Below are positions 1-6,012 of a DNA stretch of 7,243 nt, in pieces. Each line of letters starts with the position of its first letter. Position 1 is the stretch's first letter. Position numbers and translations under genes: made by a program. This DNA is from Roseburia sp. (GTDB lineage Bacteria > Bacillota > Clostridia > Lachnospirales > Lachnospiraceae). The stretch spans positions 1-7,243 of the forward strand of contig JAUUNJ010000124.1 in NCBI GenBank assembly GCA_030844625.1, given 5' to 3'. The notes beneath the pieces are model-generated. The model saw nothing but the letters and a program-made list of their open reading frames with translations, searched no databases and was not told the origin of the DNA.

Positions 1-208
1 ATGGGTTTGCGGCAATGCAAGGGTTTACGGCAATGCAGAGGTTTGCGGCAATGCAAGGGTTTGCGGCGATGCATGGGTTTACGGCAATGCAGAGGTTTGC
101 GGCAATGCAGAGGTTTGCGGCAATGCATGGGTTTGCGGCAATGCAAGGGTTTACGGCAATGCAGAGGTTTGCGGCAATGCAGAGGTTTGCGGCAATGCAA
201 GGGTTTAC
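1..208 (+). repeat. 18-bp tandem repeat array, 11 full units plus partial
   Basis: Units of 18 bp (consensus GGTTTGCGGCAATGCARR) start at 4, 22, 40 and so on to 184, with a partial unit at 202-208. Bases 1-3 match a unit end, so the array continues left of the window. Units differ at only a few sites: G/A at unit position 6, A/G at position 11, and the last two bases (AG, GA or TG). In the translated frame these change Cys/Tyr, Asn/Asp and Arg/Glu/Trp, while Val, Gly and Ala codons are constant. The near identity points to recent expansion or contraction by slippage or recombination. The array codes for the hexapeptide repeats of the 5'-partial gene. Confidence 0.97.
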
Positions 209-445
209 AGGTCAACTCACCTGTTAGTAATTGGACCTATTGGTAGCAGAAGCGCATACACTACATTCTACAGAGATAAGGACAGAGAAATTACAGTTAG
301 ATGTGGATGCTTTCTTAGTAAACTGGACAAATTTTTAGAGAAAGTAACACAGACACATGGTGACAGTAAACATGCGCTTGTTTACAAAATGGCGGTTGAA
401 GTTGCTAAGGCACATATTGATTTATCAGAGAAAGAGGAGGAATAA
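2..445 (+). CDS. Hexapeptide-repeat (beta-helix) phage protein, 5' partial
   Basis: This reading frame has no start in the window; its stop is TAA at 443-445, leaving 147 residues. Residues 1-67 are eleven near-identical hexapeptides of pattern V-[CY]-G-[ND]-A-[REW]. This fits a left-handed beta-helix with small and aliphatic core residues (A, V, G) kept constant and outward residues varying. After the repeats comes a non-repetitive domain of about 78 residues containing IGPIGSRSAYTTFYR and, further on, CGCF and a KVTQTHGD-type motif. I recognise this domain as the usual C-terminus of a widespread Firmicutes phage/gut-bacterial protein of unknown role. Two other forward frames are also open through the array, but they stop at 225-227 and 244-246 and give only low-complexity peptides. 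The stop lies 4 nt before the next start, and the next gene's ribosome binding site lies inside this gene's 3' end. Function unknown; the frame call is firm. Confidence 0.88.
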   Translation, partial: WVCGNARVYGNAEVCGNARVCGDAWVYGNAEVCGNAEVCGNAWVCGNARVYGNAEVCGNAEVCGNARVYRSTHLLVIGPIGSRSAYTTFYRDKDREITVRCGCFLSKLDKFLEKVTQTHGDSKHALVYKMAVEVAKAHIDLSEKEEE

Positions 446-449
446 ACAG

Positions 450-638
450 ATGGGTGCAGTTGATTATCTGCTGTATGTGAGGTCAGTATGCAAAGTCAGT
501 CATGAAGATTGTTCTGTGTGCCCCCTGGGAATGAAAGATGACGATCATCTTGCTCATAGCAGGTGCCCGAAACTGATATTTCCAAGCAACTGGAGTGAGG
601 AATTTATACTTGCATCGGTTGGCGTAACAGGCAGGTAA
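450..638 (+). CDS. Small cysteine-containing phage protein (62 aa)
   Basis: The start ATG at 450 is chosen because AGAGGAGG (433-440) lies 9 nt upstream. The same frame is open to an earlier ATG at 357, but that would overlap the upstream gene by 89 nt and has no ribosome binding site. The product has four cysteines at 14, 21, 24 and 39, with C21-S-V-C24 as a CxxC pair and histidines at 18, 33 and 36. This arrangement could bind zinc. I know similar short Cys-rich proteins from phage early regions, but no function is established. The stop at 636-638 is 4 nt from the exonuclease start, so the two are very likely cotranscribed. Confidence 0.8.
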   Translation: MGAVDYLLYVRSVCKVSHEDCSVCPLGMKDDDHLAHSRCPKLIFPSNWSEEFILASVGVTGR

Positions 639-642
639 TAGT

Positions 643-1299
643 ATGGTCAAGAGAATTCAATTTAAAACAAAACCGGAATGGCTTTTAGCAAGAAAGGGCA
701 AGATAGGCGGTTCCGATGCGGCTGCAGTTCTAGGGCTTAATCCGTATAAAACCAATCAGGAACTTTACGAAGAGATGACCGGATTACGTACACCGGTGGA
801 TATATCTGATAAATCATATGTAATTTACGGTACAAAGGCGGAAGAACACATAAGAGCCTTATTTGCACTTGACCATCCGGAATACCGGGTGGATTACTAC
901 GGTGACAACATGCTGATAAATGACAAATATCCATTTGCCCACGCTTCATTAGATGGTGAACTGACAGAACTGGAAAGTAGAAGAAAAGGCATATTTGAAT
1001 GTAAGACTACTGAGTTATTCAGTTCCATGTCAAAGGAAAAATGGGATGGTGACAACATTCCTAATAATTATTACATACAGGTCCTTCACTATCTTATGGT
1101 GACAGAGTACGAGTTTGTGGAACTAAGGGCACAGATTAAAAGCCGATGGAACGGTCAGATAAGACTTATAACAAAGGATTATCACATAGAGCGTTCGGAA
1201 GTAAAGCGGGATATAGAAATTCTGCTCGAAGCAGAAAAAAAGTTTATTAATCAGGTAAGCAGCAGGTCACAACCGGCATTGATCTTACCTAACATTTAG
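643..1299 (+). CDS. YqaJ-family phage exonuclease/recombinase
   Basis: A 218-residue PD-(D/E)XK nuclease of the YqaJ viral recombinase family, related to lambda exonuclease. Such enzymes degrade one strand of double-stranded DNA ends 5'-3', leaving 3' single strands for an annealase. Visible family motifs are the N-terminal GGSD (residues 22-25), the GTKAEEHI helix (63-70), the first metal-binding aspartate in ASLDGEL (D104), the E119-C-K121 pair, and a downstream helix glutamine in YIQVLHYL (Q146). Length is within the family range and no key residue is missing. The start ATG has only a weak upstream AGG. The DUF1351 and RecT genes directly downstream complete the usual exonuclease-annealase set. 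Nuclease family assignment is confident; strand polarity and processivity are inferred from relatives. Confidence 0.93.
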   Translation: MVKRIQFKTKPEWLLARKGKIGGSDAAAVLGLNPYKTNQELYEEMTGLRTPVDISDKSYVIYGTKAEEHIRALFALDHPEYRVDYYGDNMLINDKYPFAHASLDGELTELESRRKGIFECKTTELFSSMSKEKWDGDNIPNNYYIQVLHYLMVTEYEFVELRAQIKSRWNGQIRLITKDYHIERSEVKRDIEILLEAEKKFINQVSSRSQPALILPNI

Positions 1300-1311
1300 A
1301 AAGGAGAAAAC

Positions 1312-2196
1312 ATGGAATTAAAAATTTATAATCCAACGGCCGAGAATACAATAAAGGCTATTGATTGGAATTTTGAAGAATTAAAACAGGAGATAACAAC
1401 AAAGGCAAATGACTATAAGTCTCTTGTATACACGGACGATAACATCAAGGAGGCAAAGGCTGACAGGGCTAGTCTCAATAAATTCATAAAGGCTCTTGAA
1501 GATAAGAGAAAAGAAGTAAAGAAAATGATGCTTGAACCTTATTCGCAGTTTGAAATTCAGGTCAAAGAACTGGTGGAAATCATTAGTGATGCAAATCTGA
1601 ACATTGACAGTCAGGTAAAGGCATATGAACAGAAAAAGAGGGATGAAAAACTTGAAAAAGTCAAAAAAATCTATGAAGACACATTTGGTAATTCCGAACT
1701 TAGGGATATTGTTACATGGGAAAAGGTATTTAAGGTTTCATATCTGAATACATCCACAACCCAGAAGAGCATTATCAATGAAATGGAAGATTTAAGAGAC
1801 AGGGTAGCCCATGATCTCGAGATAATAAATGCTGATATAGGTGAGTATCAGTTTGAAATGAAAGAGACATACCTCAAGAGTTTCAATATGACAGAAGCAC
1901 TGGCGGTAAAACAGCGGCATGAAGAAGTTGCAAGAAGAAAGGCAGAATATGAAGCGAAAAGGAAAGTTGCTGAGGAAGAACGTATTGCAAAAGAAAAAGC
2001 AGAGGCTGAAAAAATTGCATCTGCAGGCGTTAAGCAGAAAATTAAACCGAAAGTACAGACGCAGATAGAACCCAAAGAACAGAGTGTTAAGAAAATAACA
2101 ATTGCTTTTAAAGTTACAGGAACAGTAGAACAGATTAACGGGCTTAAGAAATACCTTGTTGATAACAAGATTACATACGGTCCCGTAGAACAGTAG
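1312..2196 (+). CDS. DUF1351 coiled-coil protein of the recombination operon
   Basis: A 294-residue, strongly charged and largely helical protein matching the DUF1351 family as I know it. It starts MELKIYNP, has a long helical section (about residues 20-130) rich in KAxxxxLNKF-type heptads, and a Lys/Glu/Ala-rich predicted coiled coil near residues 200-235. It ends in a short alpha/beta-like segment (about 258-294) containing ITIAFKVTGT and KKYLVDN. AAAGGAG at 1300-1306 supports the start. In phage genomes this family is commonly found between or beside YqaJ-type exonucleases and RecT annealases, as here, which suggests it works with them. Its biochemical activity is unknown to me; a scaffold or ssDNA-related role is only a guess. 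Confidence 0.88.
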   Translation: MELKIYNPTAENTIKAIDWNFEELKQEITTKANDYKSLVYTDDNIKEAKADRASLNKFIKALEDKRKEVKKMMLEPYSQFEIQVKELVEIISDANLNIDSQVKAYEQKKRDEKLEKVKKIYEDTFGNSELRDIVTWEKVFKVSYLNTSTTQKSIINEMEDLRDRVAHDLEIINADIGEYQFEMKETYLKSFNMTEALAVKQRHEEVARRKAEYEAKRKVAEEERIAKEKAEAEKIASAGVKQKIKPKVQTQIEPKEQSVKKITIAFKVTGTVEQINGLKKYLVDNKITYGPVEQ

Positions 2197-2207
2197 GAGG
2201 TAGAAGA

Positions 2208-3134
2208 ATGGCAGTAGGAAATAGTTTAGCAAAGAGTCAGCAGAAAACAGGATTGACAGCATATCTGACAAACGATGCGGTCCAGAAACAGATTAATAGC
2301 GTGGTAGGTGGAAGAAACGGTACAAGGTTTATATCCTCCATTGTGTCGGCAGTTAATACCAATTCAGCGTTGCAGGAATGTACAAATGCTTCAATTGTAA
2401 GTGCAGCACTTCTTGGAGAATCTCTTAATCTTTCGCCAAGCCCACAGCTCGGACAGTATTATCTTGTGCCTTTTAAAGACAAGGAAAAAGGAAAGGTTGC
2501 ACAGTTCCAGCTTGGATATAAGGGATATATCCAGTTAGCAATCAGATCGGGTCAGTATAAGAAACTGAATGTTATCGCAATCAAGGAAGGAGAACTCATT
2601 AGATTTGATCCACTCAATGAAGAGATAGAAGTCAGGCTGATTGAACATGAAGACGCGAGAGAAAAAGCAGAAACAATAGGATATTATGCAATGTTTGAGT
2701 ATGTGAATGGTTTTAAAAAAGCCATGTACTGGTCAAAAGAAAAGATGAGGGCTCATGCAATGAAATATTCACCGGGATATGCAAACGATTTGAAGAAAGG
2801 TACAAAATGGACTTTCTGGTCAAAGGATTTTGATGGAATGGCATATAAAACAATGCTTAGGCAGTTAATAAGCAAATGGGGAATCATGAGCATCGATATG
2901 ATAACGGCAATTGACAGTGATATGACCGTAATTAACGAGGATGGAACAAAAGATTACGTTGAAACGGATGAAGGAAATGTAATTGATGCTGAACTGAATA
3001 AAGGAAATGTAAACGAACTTTCTGAAGAGCAAAATGTGAAAGAAACACCAGTAGTAGAATCGGCGAATGATTCTATGCAGGAATCAATACAGCAGTCATT
3101 CTTCAATTATAAGAAATTGGCAACTATTAGTTAG
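2208..3134 (+). CDS. recT: RecT-family single-strand annealing protein
   Basis: A 308-residue RecT-type recombinase. It coats 3' single-stranded tails made by the partner exonuclease and anneals them to complementary strands, supporting phage recombination and end repair in the cytoplasm. Characteristic stretches are LSPSPQLGQYYLVPF (residues 75-89) and QFQLGYKGYIQLA (99-111), followed by the conserved W/K-rich core to about residue 230. From about residue 240 the C-terminal tail is acidic and low in complexity, as in many annealases whose tails contact partner proteins. The ribosome binding site AGGAGG (2195-2200) overlaps the TAG stop of the DUF1351 gene, implying coupled translation. The last codons form the 5' arm of a hairpin. 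Family call is secure. Confidence 0.96.
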   Translation: MAVGNSLAKSQQKTGLTAYLTNDAVQKQINSVVGGRNGTRFISSIVSAVNTNSALQECTNASIVSAALLGESLNLSPSPQLGQYYLVPFKDKEKGKVAQFQLGYKGYIQLAIRSGQYKKLNVIAIKEGELIRFDPLNEEIEVRLIEHEDAREKAETIGYYAMFEYVNGFKKAMYWSKEKMRAHAMKYSPGYANDLKKGTKWTFWSKDFDGMAYKTMLRQLISKWGIMSIDMITAIDSDMTVINEDGTKDYVETDEGNVIDAELNKGNVNELSEEQNVKETPVVESANDSMQESIQQSFFNYKKLATIS

Positions 3135-3157
3135 TGCCTCAACTGCAATGCACTAAC
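3130..3157 (+). promoter_or_regulatory. Intercistronic hairpin overlapping the recT stop
   Basis: GTTAGTGC (3130-3137) and GCACTAAC (3150-3157) are perfect 8-bp reverse complements around a 12-nt loop. The 5' arm contains the recT stop codon (3132-3134). No T-run follows, so it is not a standard intrinsic terminator. The loop plus first 3'-arm base holds CTGCAATG, also found in the hairpin at 4882-4910. Confidence 0.7.
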
Positions 3158-3184
3158 AACTGTTATATATCACGAAAATACTTA

Positions 3185-3208
3185 GTCCTGTCATGGATTT
3201 GGCAGGAC
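3185..3208 (+). promoter_or_regulatory. Hairpin directly upstream of the rusA ribosome binding site
   Basis: GTCCTGTC (3185-3192) pairs with GGCAGGAC (3201-3208) in an 8-bp stem with one G-U pair and an 8-nt loop. The AAAGGAG of the next gene starts 3 nt after the stem (3211-3217). It is the second hairpin in the 87-nt recT-rusA gap. No T-run follows. A role in mRNA processing, stability or translation of the RusA gene is inferred. Confidence 0.68.
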
Positions 3209-3221
3209 GGAAAGGAGAAGA

Positions 3222-3686
3222 ATGTTTGAATTTTCAGTACCAGGTCAACCGCAGGGGAAGGCCAGGGCGAGAACCTTTTATAATCCCAATCTGCAGCGTA
3301 TGCAGAGTATTACCCCAGAGAAAACAGTTTTATATGAAAATTTGATTAAGACGTGTTTTCAGGATAAAGCTAATAAAGATTATTTTTTAGGCTACTTTGA
3401 TAAAGAGCCTCTAAGAGTTCAGATTACAGCTATATTCAACGTACCAAAAAGCGCAAGCAAAAAGAAAAAACAAGCCATGTTTGAAGGAAAAGAACATCCT
3501 TGCAAGAAGCCGGATAGCGATAATATAGCTAAGGTTATATGTGATGCACTTAATCAGTTGGCATATGCAGATGATACACAGATATGCGAATTGATAGTAA
3601 AGAAAAGGTATGTATCAGATTTGGACGCTTTACCGGAAGTTATTGTAGGAATAGAAGAAATGGAAGAGCAGATAATTAATACCTGA
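3222..3686 (+). CDS. rusA: RusA-family Holliday junction resolvase
   Basis: A 154-residue homologue of the RusA endonuclease, a homodimer that cuts four-way DNA junctions symmetrically and so resolves recombination and replication intermediates. The N-terminus (residues 3-17: beta strand with PGQPQGKARAR) and the signature KPDSDN (96-101) followed by DALNQLAYADD (108-118) are typical. D98, D100 and D117 or D118 correspond to the catalytic acidic residues of the family (D70, D72 and D91 in E. coli RusA). Length is slightly above the E. coli protein, mainly from an insert around 44-62. AAAGGAG lies 4 nt before the start. Its place after RecT fits a job in processing the joint molecules made by the upstream recombination genes. 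Confidence 0.93.
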   Translation: MFEFSVPGQPQGKARARTFYNPNLQRMQSITPEKTVLYENLIKTCFQDKANKDYFLGYFDKEPLRVQITAIFNVPKSASKKKKQAMFEGKEHPCKKPDSDNIAKVICDALNQLAYADDTQICELIVKKRYVSDLDALPEVIVGIEEMEEQIINT

Positions 3687-3711
3687 TTTATGCAGGAGAA
3701 AGGAAAGAACA

Positions 3712-4125
3712 ATGAAACACATTAACTTAGAAGAATTTGCAAATGGAGCGTTTACCATACAGGTAAACAGAGCAATTGAACAGGTAATGAAAAATATTCA
3801 GGACCCTAACACGGACGCTAAGGCAGCAAGAAAAATAACTGTGACTGTGGCATTTAAACCAAATGAGATGAGAGACTTTATAACAACTGGAGTAGTTACT
3901 AAAACGTCTCTTGCACCAGAACTGGGAGCCGTTACAGCAATGACATGTGGAACGGACCTTAAGACTGGAAATGTTGAGGCTGTAGAGATAGGTAAAGAAC
4001 TACCAGGACAGATGAATATTGGTGACATAGTTGCACAGGGTAATGAAAATGTAAATGTAGACACGGAAACAGGAGAAATAATTGGTAGCAGCAAAGTAAT
4101 TGATTTAAGAGTAAAGGAAGCATAG
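3712..4125 (+). CDS. Phage protein of the 'replication terminator protein' family
   Basis: A 137-residue protein that I recognise as a conserved early protein of Firmicutes phages, often labelled 'replication terminator protein' in databases. Typical features are the opening INLEEFANGAF (4-14), the DPNTD segment (31-35) followed by a KITVTVAFKP beta strand, and TKTSLAP further on. It looks like a small helix-plus-beta domain. Nothing in the sequence shows that it stops replication forks, and I treat the label as a family name only. A GGAG/AAAGGA stretch at 3695-3704 supports the start. It is spaced 15 nt from the next gene, a conserved unknown with which this family commonly pairs. Confidence 0.72.
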   Translation: MKHINLEEFANGAFTIQVNRAIEQVMKNIQDPNTDAKAARKITVTVAFKPNEMRDFITTGVVTKTSLAPELGAVTAMTCGTDLKTGNVEAVEIGKELPGQMNIGDIVAQGNENVNVDTETGEIIGSSKVIDLRVKEA

Positions 4126-4140
4126 CAGGAGGATAAGAAA

Positions 4141-4875
4141 ATGATTAAAGAAGCACTTGAATTTATAACGGAACTTAAAGAAGGTTCAATGGAACCTAAA
4201 GTAGTGAATATTGCAGGAAAAACGTACTGCAACAGAAAGTTAACAAGATATGATAAGAAACCGATGGCAGAGAAAATCAGGGTGTCAACATTGACTGCTC
4301 TGGTTGATTACATAAAAGGATGTCCAGAAGAACTTGGGAAAAAGATGCTCATACAGGTCAAGTCACCTTCGGAACTTACGCTTGCATCAGGTCTTAATGA
4401 TGAGCGTGAGCGGGAGGAACTTATATATGTTGAGGCAGACCTTCCTCATTTCAAGAGTAACAGATGGGTAGATCAGGAAACTTTCATTCTTGAGTTACAG
4501 TCAAAATTTGTGCATACACCTGACTTAAAGAGCATTATGACTGTTGCCGGAAACATTGAAGCGAAGACTACAGCCAATTACGGGGATGACGGCGTGACGC
4601 AGAAAACAACTATTCAGCAGGGTGTGGCAAGCAAGACAGATGTAATTGTTCCTAATCCGGTTGAATTAAAGCCTTACAGAACATTCCTTGAAATAGATCA
4701 ACCGACTTCTAACTTTGTTTTCAGGATTGACGGTTCATCTAGTGAGCCAAGGTTTACATTAATAGAGGCTGATGGTGGAATCTGGATTAATGAAGCAAAA
4801 GCCGAAATTAAGGAATACCTTGAAAAGGAATTGGCAGATATTAATATTAGTAGCGATATAGTTATCATAGCTTGA
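4141..4875 (+). CDS. Conserved phage protein of unknown function, DUF2303-like
   Basis: A 244-residue protein that I recall as common next to the preceding gene in Lachnospiraceae phages. I link it only loosely to DUF2303 (YfdQ-like). Landmarks are STLTALVDYIKG (49-60), the GDDGVTQ segment (148-154), the conserved PNPVELKPYRTF (171-182), an LEIDQP strand, and EADGGIWINEA near 210-222. No catalytic motif, signal peptide or membrane segment is visible. AGGAGG at 4127-4132 is 8 nt from the start. Gene order and overlap-free tight spacing suggest it is made together with the upstream gene and acts in the replication phase; the actual role is unknown. It is followed by a perfect hairpin that separates it from the DUF4373 gene. 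Confidence 0.7.
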   Translation: MIKEALEFITELKEGSMEPKVVNIAGKTYCNRKLTRYDKKPMAEKIRVSTLTALVDYIKGCPEELGKKMLIQVKSPSELTLASGLNDEREREELIYVEADLPHFKSNRWVDQETFILELQSKFVHTPDLKSIMTVAGNIEAKTTANYGDDGVTQKTTIQQGVASKTDVIVPNPVELKPYRTFLEIDQPTSNFVFRIDGSSSEPRFTLIEADGGIWINEAKAEIKEYLEKELADINISSDIVIIA

Positions 4876-4881
4876 TTATTA

Positions 4882-4910
4882 ACCGCCTTATCTGCAATGG
4901 GTAAGGCGGT
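4882..4910 (+). promoter_or_regulatory. Perfect 9-bp hairpin before the DUF4373 gene
   Basis: ACCGCCTTA (4882-4890) and TAAGGCGGT (4902-4910) are exact reverse complements with an 11-nt loop, TCTGCAATGGG. The ribosome binding site AAGGAG (4913-4918) starts 2 nt after the stem. The sequence after it is ATAAGGAG, with no T-run, so intrinsic termination is unlikely. The loop carries CTGCAATG, shared with the hairpin at 3130-3157. Confidence 0.78.
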
Positions 4911-4926
4911 ATAAGGAGAAGATAAT

Positions 4927-5808
4927 ATGGCAAGACCTGTAAAAACGGGACTTAGCTACTTCCCGAAAGATGTTGATTATTACGATGATTTAAAGATTAT
5001 TGATTTAATGAATGAATATGGCCCATTAGGACAAACCATCTATGATATTGTTGTTTCAATGGTTTATCATGAAGGTTATTTTCTTGAGTTTTCAGATTAT
5101 GAGCAACTTAAAGAAAAACTTCCAATAAAGATAATAAAAACAATAGGGAATAGATGGGAAAATTCAAAAAACCATGTGTTACAAGTAATTCTTTCTTGTG
5201 CGGATATAGGTCTATTCAATAAAGACCTCCTGATGCAAGGAGTTATTACCTCTGTTGGAATTCAGAGACGATATGATGAAGTCACTGTTAGGAGCAAGGT
5301 TCAAAAAAATAAATATCGGTTGATTGATAAAACCGGTCAACCTTTATTAAATGTACCCAAAACATCAGTTAATGCTACAGAAACTAGGGTTAATGTAGCA
5401 GAAATCGGGGTTGATGTAGCAGAAACACAACAAAAGAAAAGTAAAGAAAATCAAAGTAAAGAAAAGAAAACAAAAGGTTCTTATTTTAAAAACGCAGAAC
5501 TAAACAAGGCTTTCTGCCTTTATCTTCTTTGTCGGAAAAATAATAACGATGGAGTAAATGGAGAACAGATTGCATTATTGATTCAGCAACTTGAAAAATT
5601 ATCATCAGATGTTAGCGAACAAATTGCAATCGTTAATAAAGCCACCATGAGCAATTGGAAATCATTCTATCCGTTGAAATCAGACAAGAAAAACGTGAGA
5701 CCTAAGAATTCACATCAATTCAAGGAGCGTGATTATAGTAATGATTTTTATAAAAGTCTTGAAAGAAATGCTGTTGAAAAGGCGAAGCGAAATTGTGGTA
5801 AAGATTAA
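4927..5808 (+). CDS. DUF4373 (Lin1244/Lin1753-like) phage replication protein
   Basis: A 293-residue protein whose first 100 or so residues match the DUF4373/Lin1244-Lin1753 N-terminal domain: SYFPKDVDYYDDLKI (10-24), then EYGPLGQTIYDIVV. Next is QRRYDEV (around residues 115-121), then a variable linker (about 145-185) with a repeated VNxxE heptad and a Ser/Lys/Glu-rich tract. The C-terminal domain (about 186-255), with a conserved helical region ending MSNWKSFYPLK, resembles that of DnaD-like phage replisome organisers, whose relatives bind the phage origin and recruit helicase. Origin binding is therefore inferred, not shown. AAGGAG is 8 nt before the start and follows a strong hairpin. No helicase loader (DnaC-like) gene is seen downstream in the window. 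Confidence 0.87.
   Translation: MARPVKTGLSYFPKDVDYYDDLKIIDLMNEYGPLGQTIYDIVVSMVYHEGYFLEFSDYEQLKEKLPIKIIKTIGNRWENSKNHVLQVILSCADIGLFNKDLLMQGVITSVGIQRRYDEVTVRSKVQKNKYRLIDKTGQPLLNVPKTSVNATETRVNVAEIGVDVAETQQKKSKENQSKEKKTKGSYFKNAELNKAFCLYLLCRKNNNDGVNGEQIALLIQQLEKLSSDVSEQIAIVNKATMSNWKSFYPLKSDKKNVRPKNSHQFKERDYSNDFYKSLERNAVEKAKRNCGKD
5365..5427 (+). repeat. Three 21-bp degenerate repeats in the DUF4373 linker
   Basis: Three in-frame 21-bp units (5365-5385, 5386-5406, 5407-5427) encode SVNATET, RVNVAEI and GVDVAET, residues 147-167. The units share GTT-[AG]AT-G-T-A--GAA. They join the winged-helix-like N-terminal domain to the C-terminal domain and are followed by a KSKE-rich tract. Similar short repeats occur at this place in relatives and probably form a flexible spacer. 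Confidence 0.75.
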
Positions 5809-5823
5809 CTGAAAGGAGAACCA

Positions 5824-6006
5824 ATGAACGATAAAGTAATAAACGGAAACAGAATAGTTGAGATTAAAAGCAGATTAAAGCAGCTTGACGAAGAGGAACA
5901 AAGATTAGAGATGATAGATTTCCAGAGTGAAAGAGAAAAGGCAAGATTAAGGGGAATCTGGTGGGAACAGAGAAAACTTGAGAATAAACTGAAAGAACTG
6001 GGGTGA
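5824..6006 (+). CDS. Small coiled-coil protein (60 aa), unknown function
   Basis: A 60-residue, highly charged protein with heptad-like spacing of Leu/Ile from about residue 11 to the end (IVEIKSRLKQLDEEEQRLEM, later KLENKLKELG), so it is predicted to be almost entirely helical and to form a coiled coil. AAAGGAG (5812-5818) sits 5 nt before the ATG, which supports it as a real gene. A reverse-strand frame covering the same DNA is its shadow. It lies 15 nt after the DUF4373 gene and 6 nt before the next gene, so it is in the same transcript. No specific family is recognised. Confidence 0.7.
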   Translation: MNDKVINGNRIVEIKSRLKQLDEEEQRLEMIDFQSEREKARLRGIWWEQRKLENKLKELG

Positions 6007-6012
6007 ATTAAT

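Noticed and set aside
1..208. Repeat array as CRISPR or origin iterons
   Set aside because: Units are contiguous with no spacers, so it is not CRISPR; the coding explanation (hexapeptide repeats) is sufficient and iterons are not needed.
15..227. ATG-initiated frame giving an F[AT]AM[QH] repeat peptide
   Set aside because: It stops right after the array, has no conserved domain and no ribosome binding site; a shadow of the beta-helix gene.
1..246. ATG-initiated frame giving a GLRQC[KRM] repeat peptide
   Set aside because: It ends in a short nonconserved tail at 246, while the adjacent frame continues into a conserved domain; it is a by-product of the 18-bp periodicity.
357..638. Longer version of the 62-aa gene starting at 357
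   Set aside because: It would overlap the upstream gene by 89 nt and lacks a ribosome binding site; the ATG at 450 has AGGAGG at good spacing.
1792..2271. Reverse-strand frames rich in Phe/Leu/Cys opposite the DUF1351 gene
   Set aside because: They are antisense shadows of Lys/Glu-rich coding sequence, with no ribosome binding site or recognisable domain. The same applies to the reverse frames at 737-949, 3798-4232 and 5805-6026.
3160..3175. Extended -10-like TGTTATAT as a promoter for rusA
   Set aside because: Only a partial match to TATAAT, and no acceptable -35 at 16-18 bp upstream; too weak to list.
3130..3208. Intrinsic terminators after recT
   Set aside because: Both stems lack a following T-run, and downstream genes continue on the same strand.
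3682..3696. CCTG/CAGG inverted repeat before the 3712 gene
   Set aside because: Only 4 bp of stem; not distinguishable from chance.
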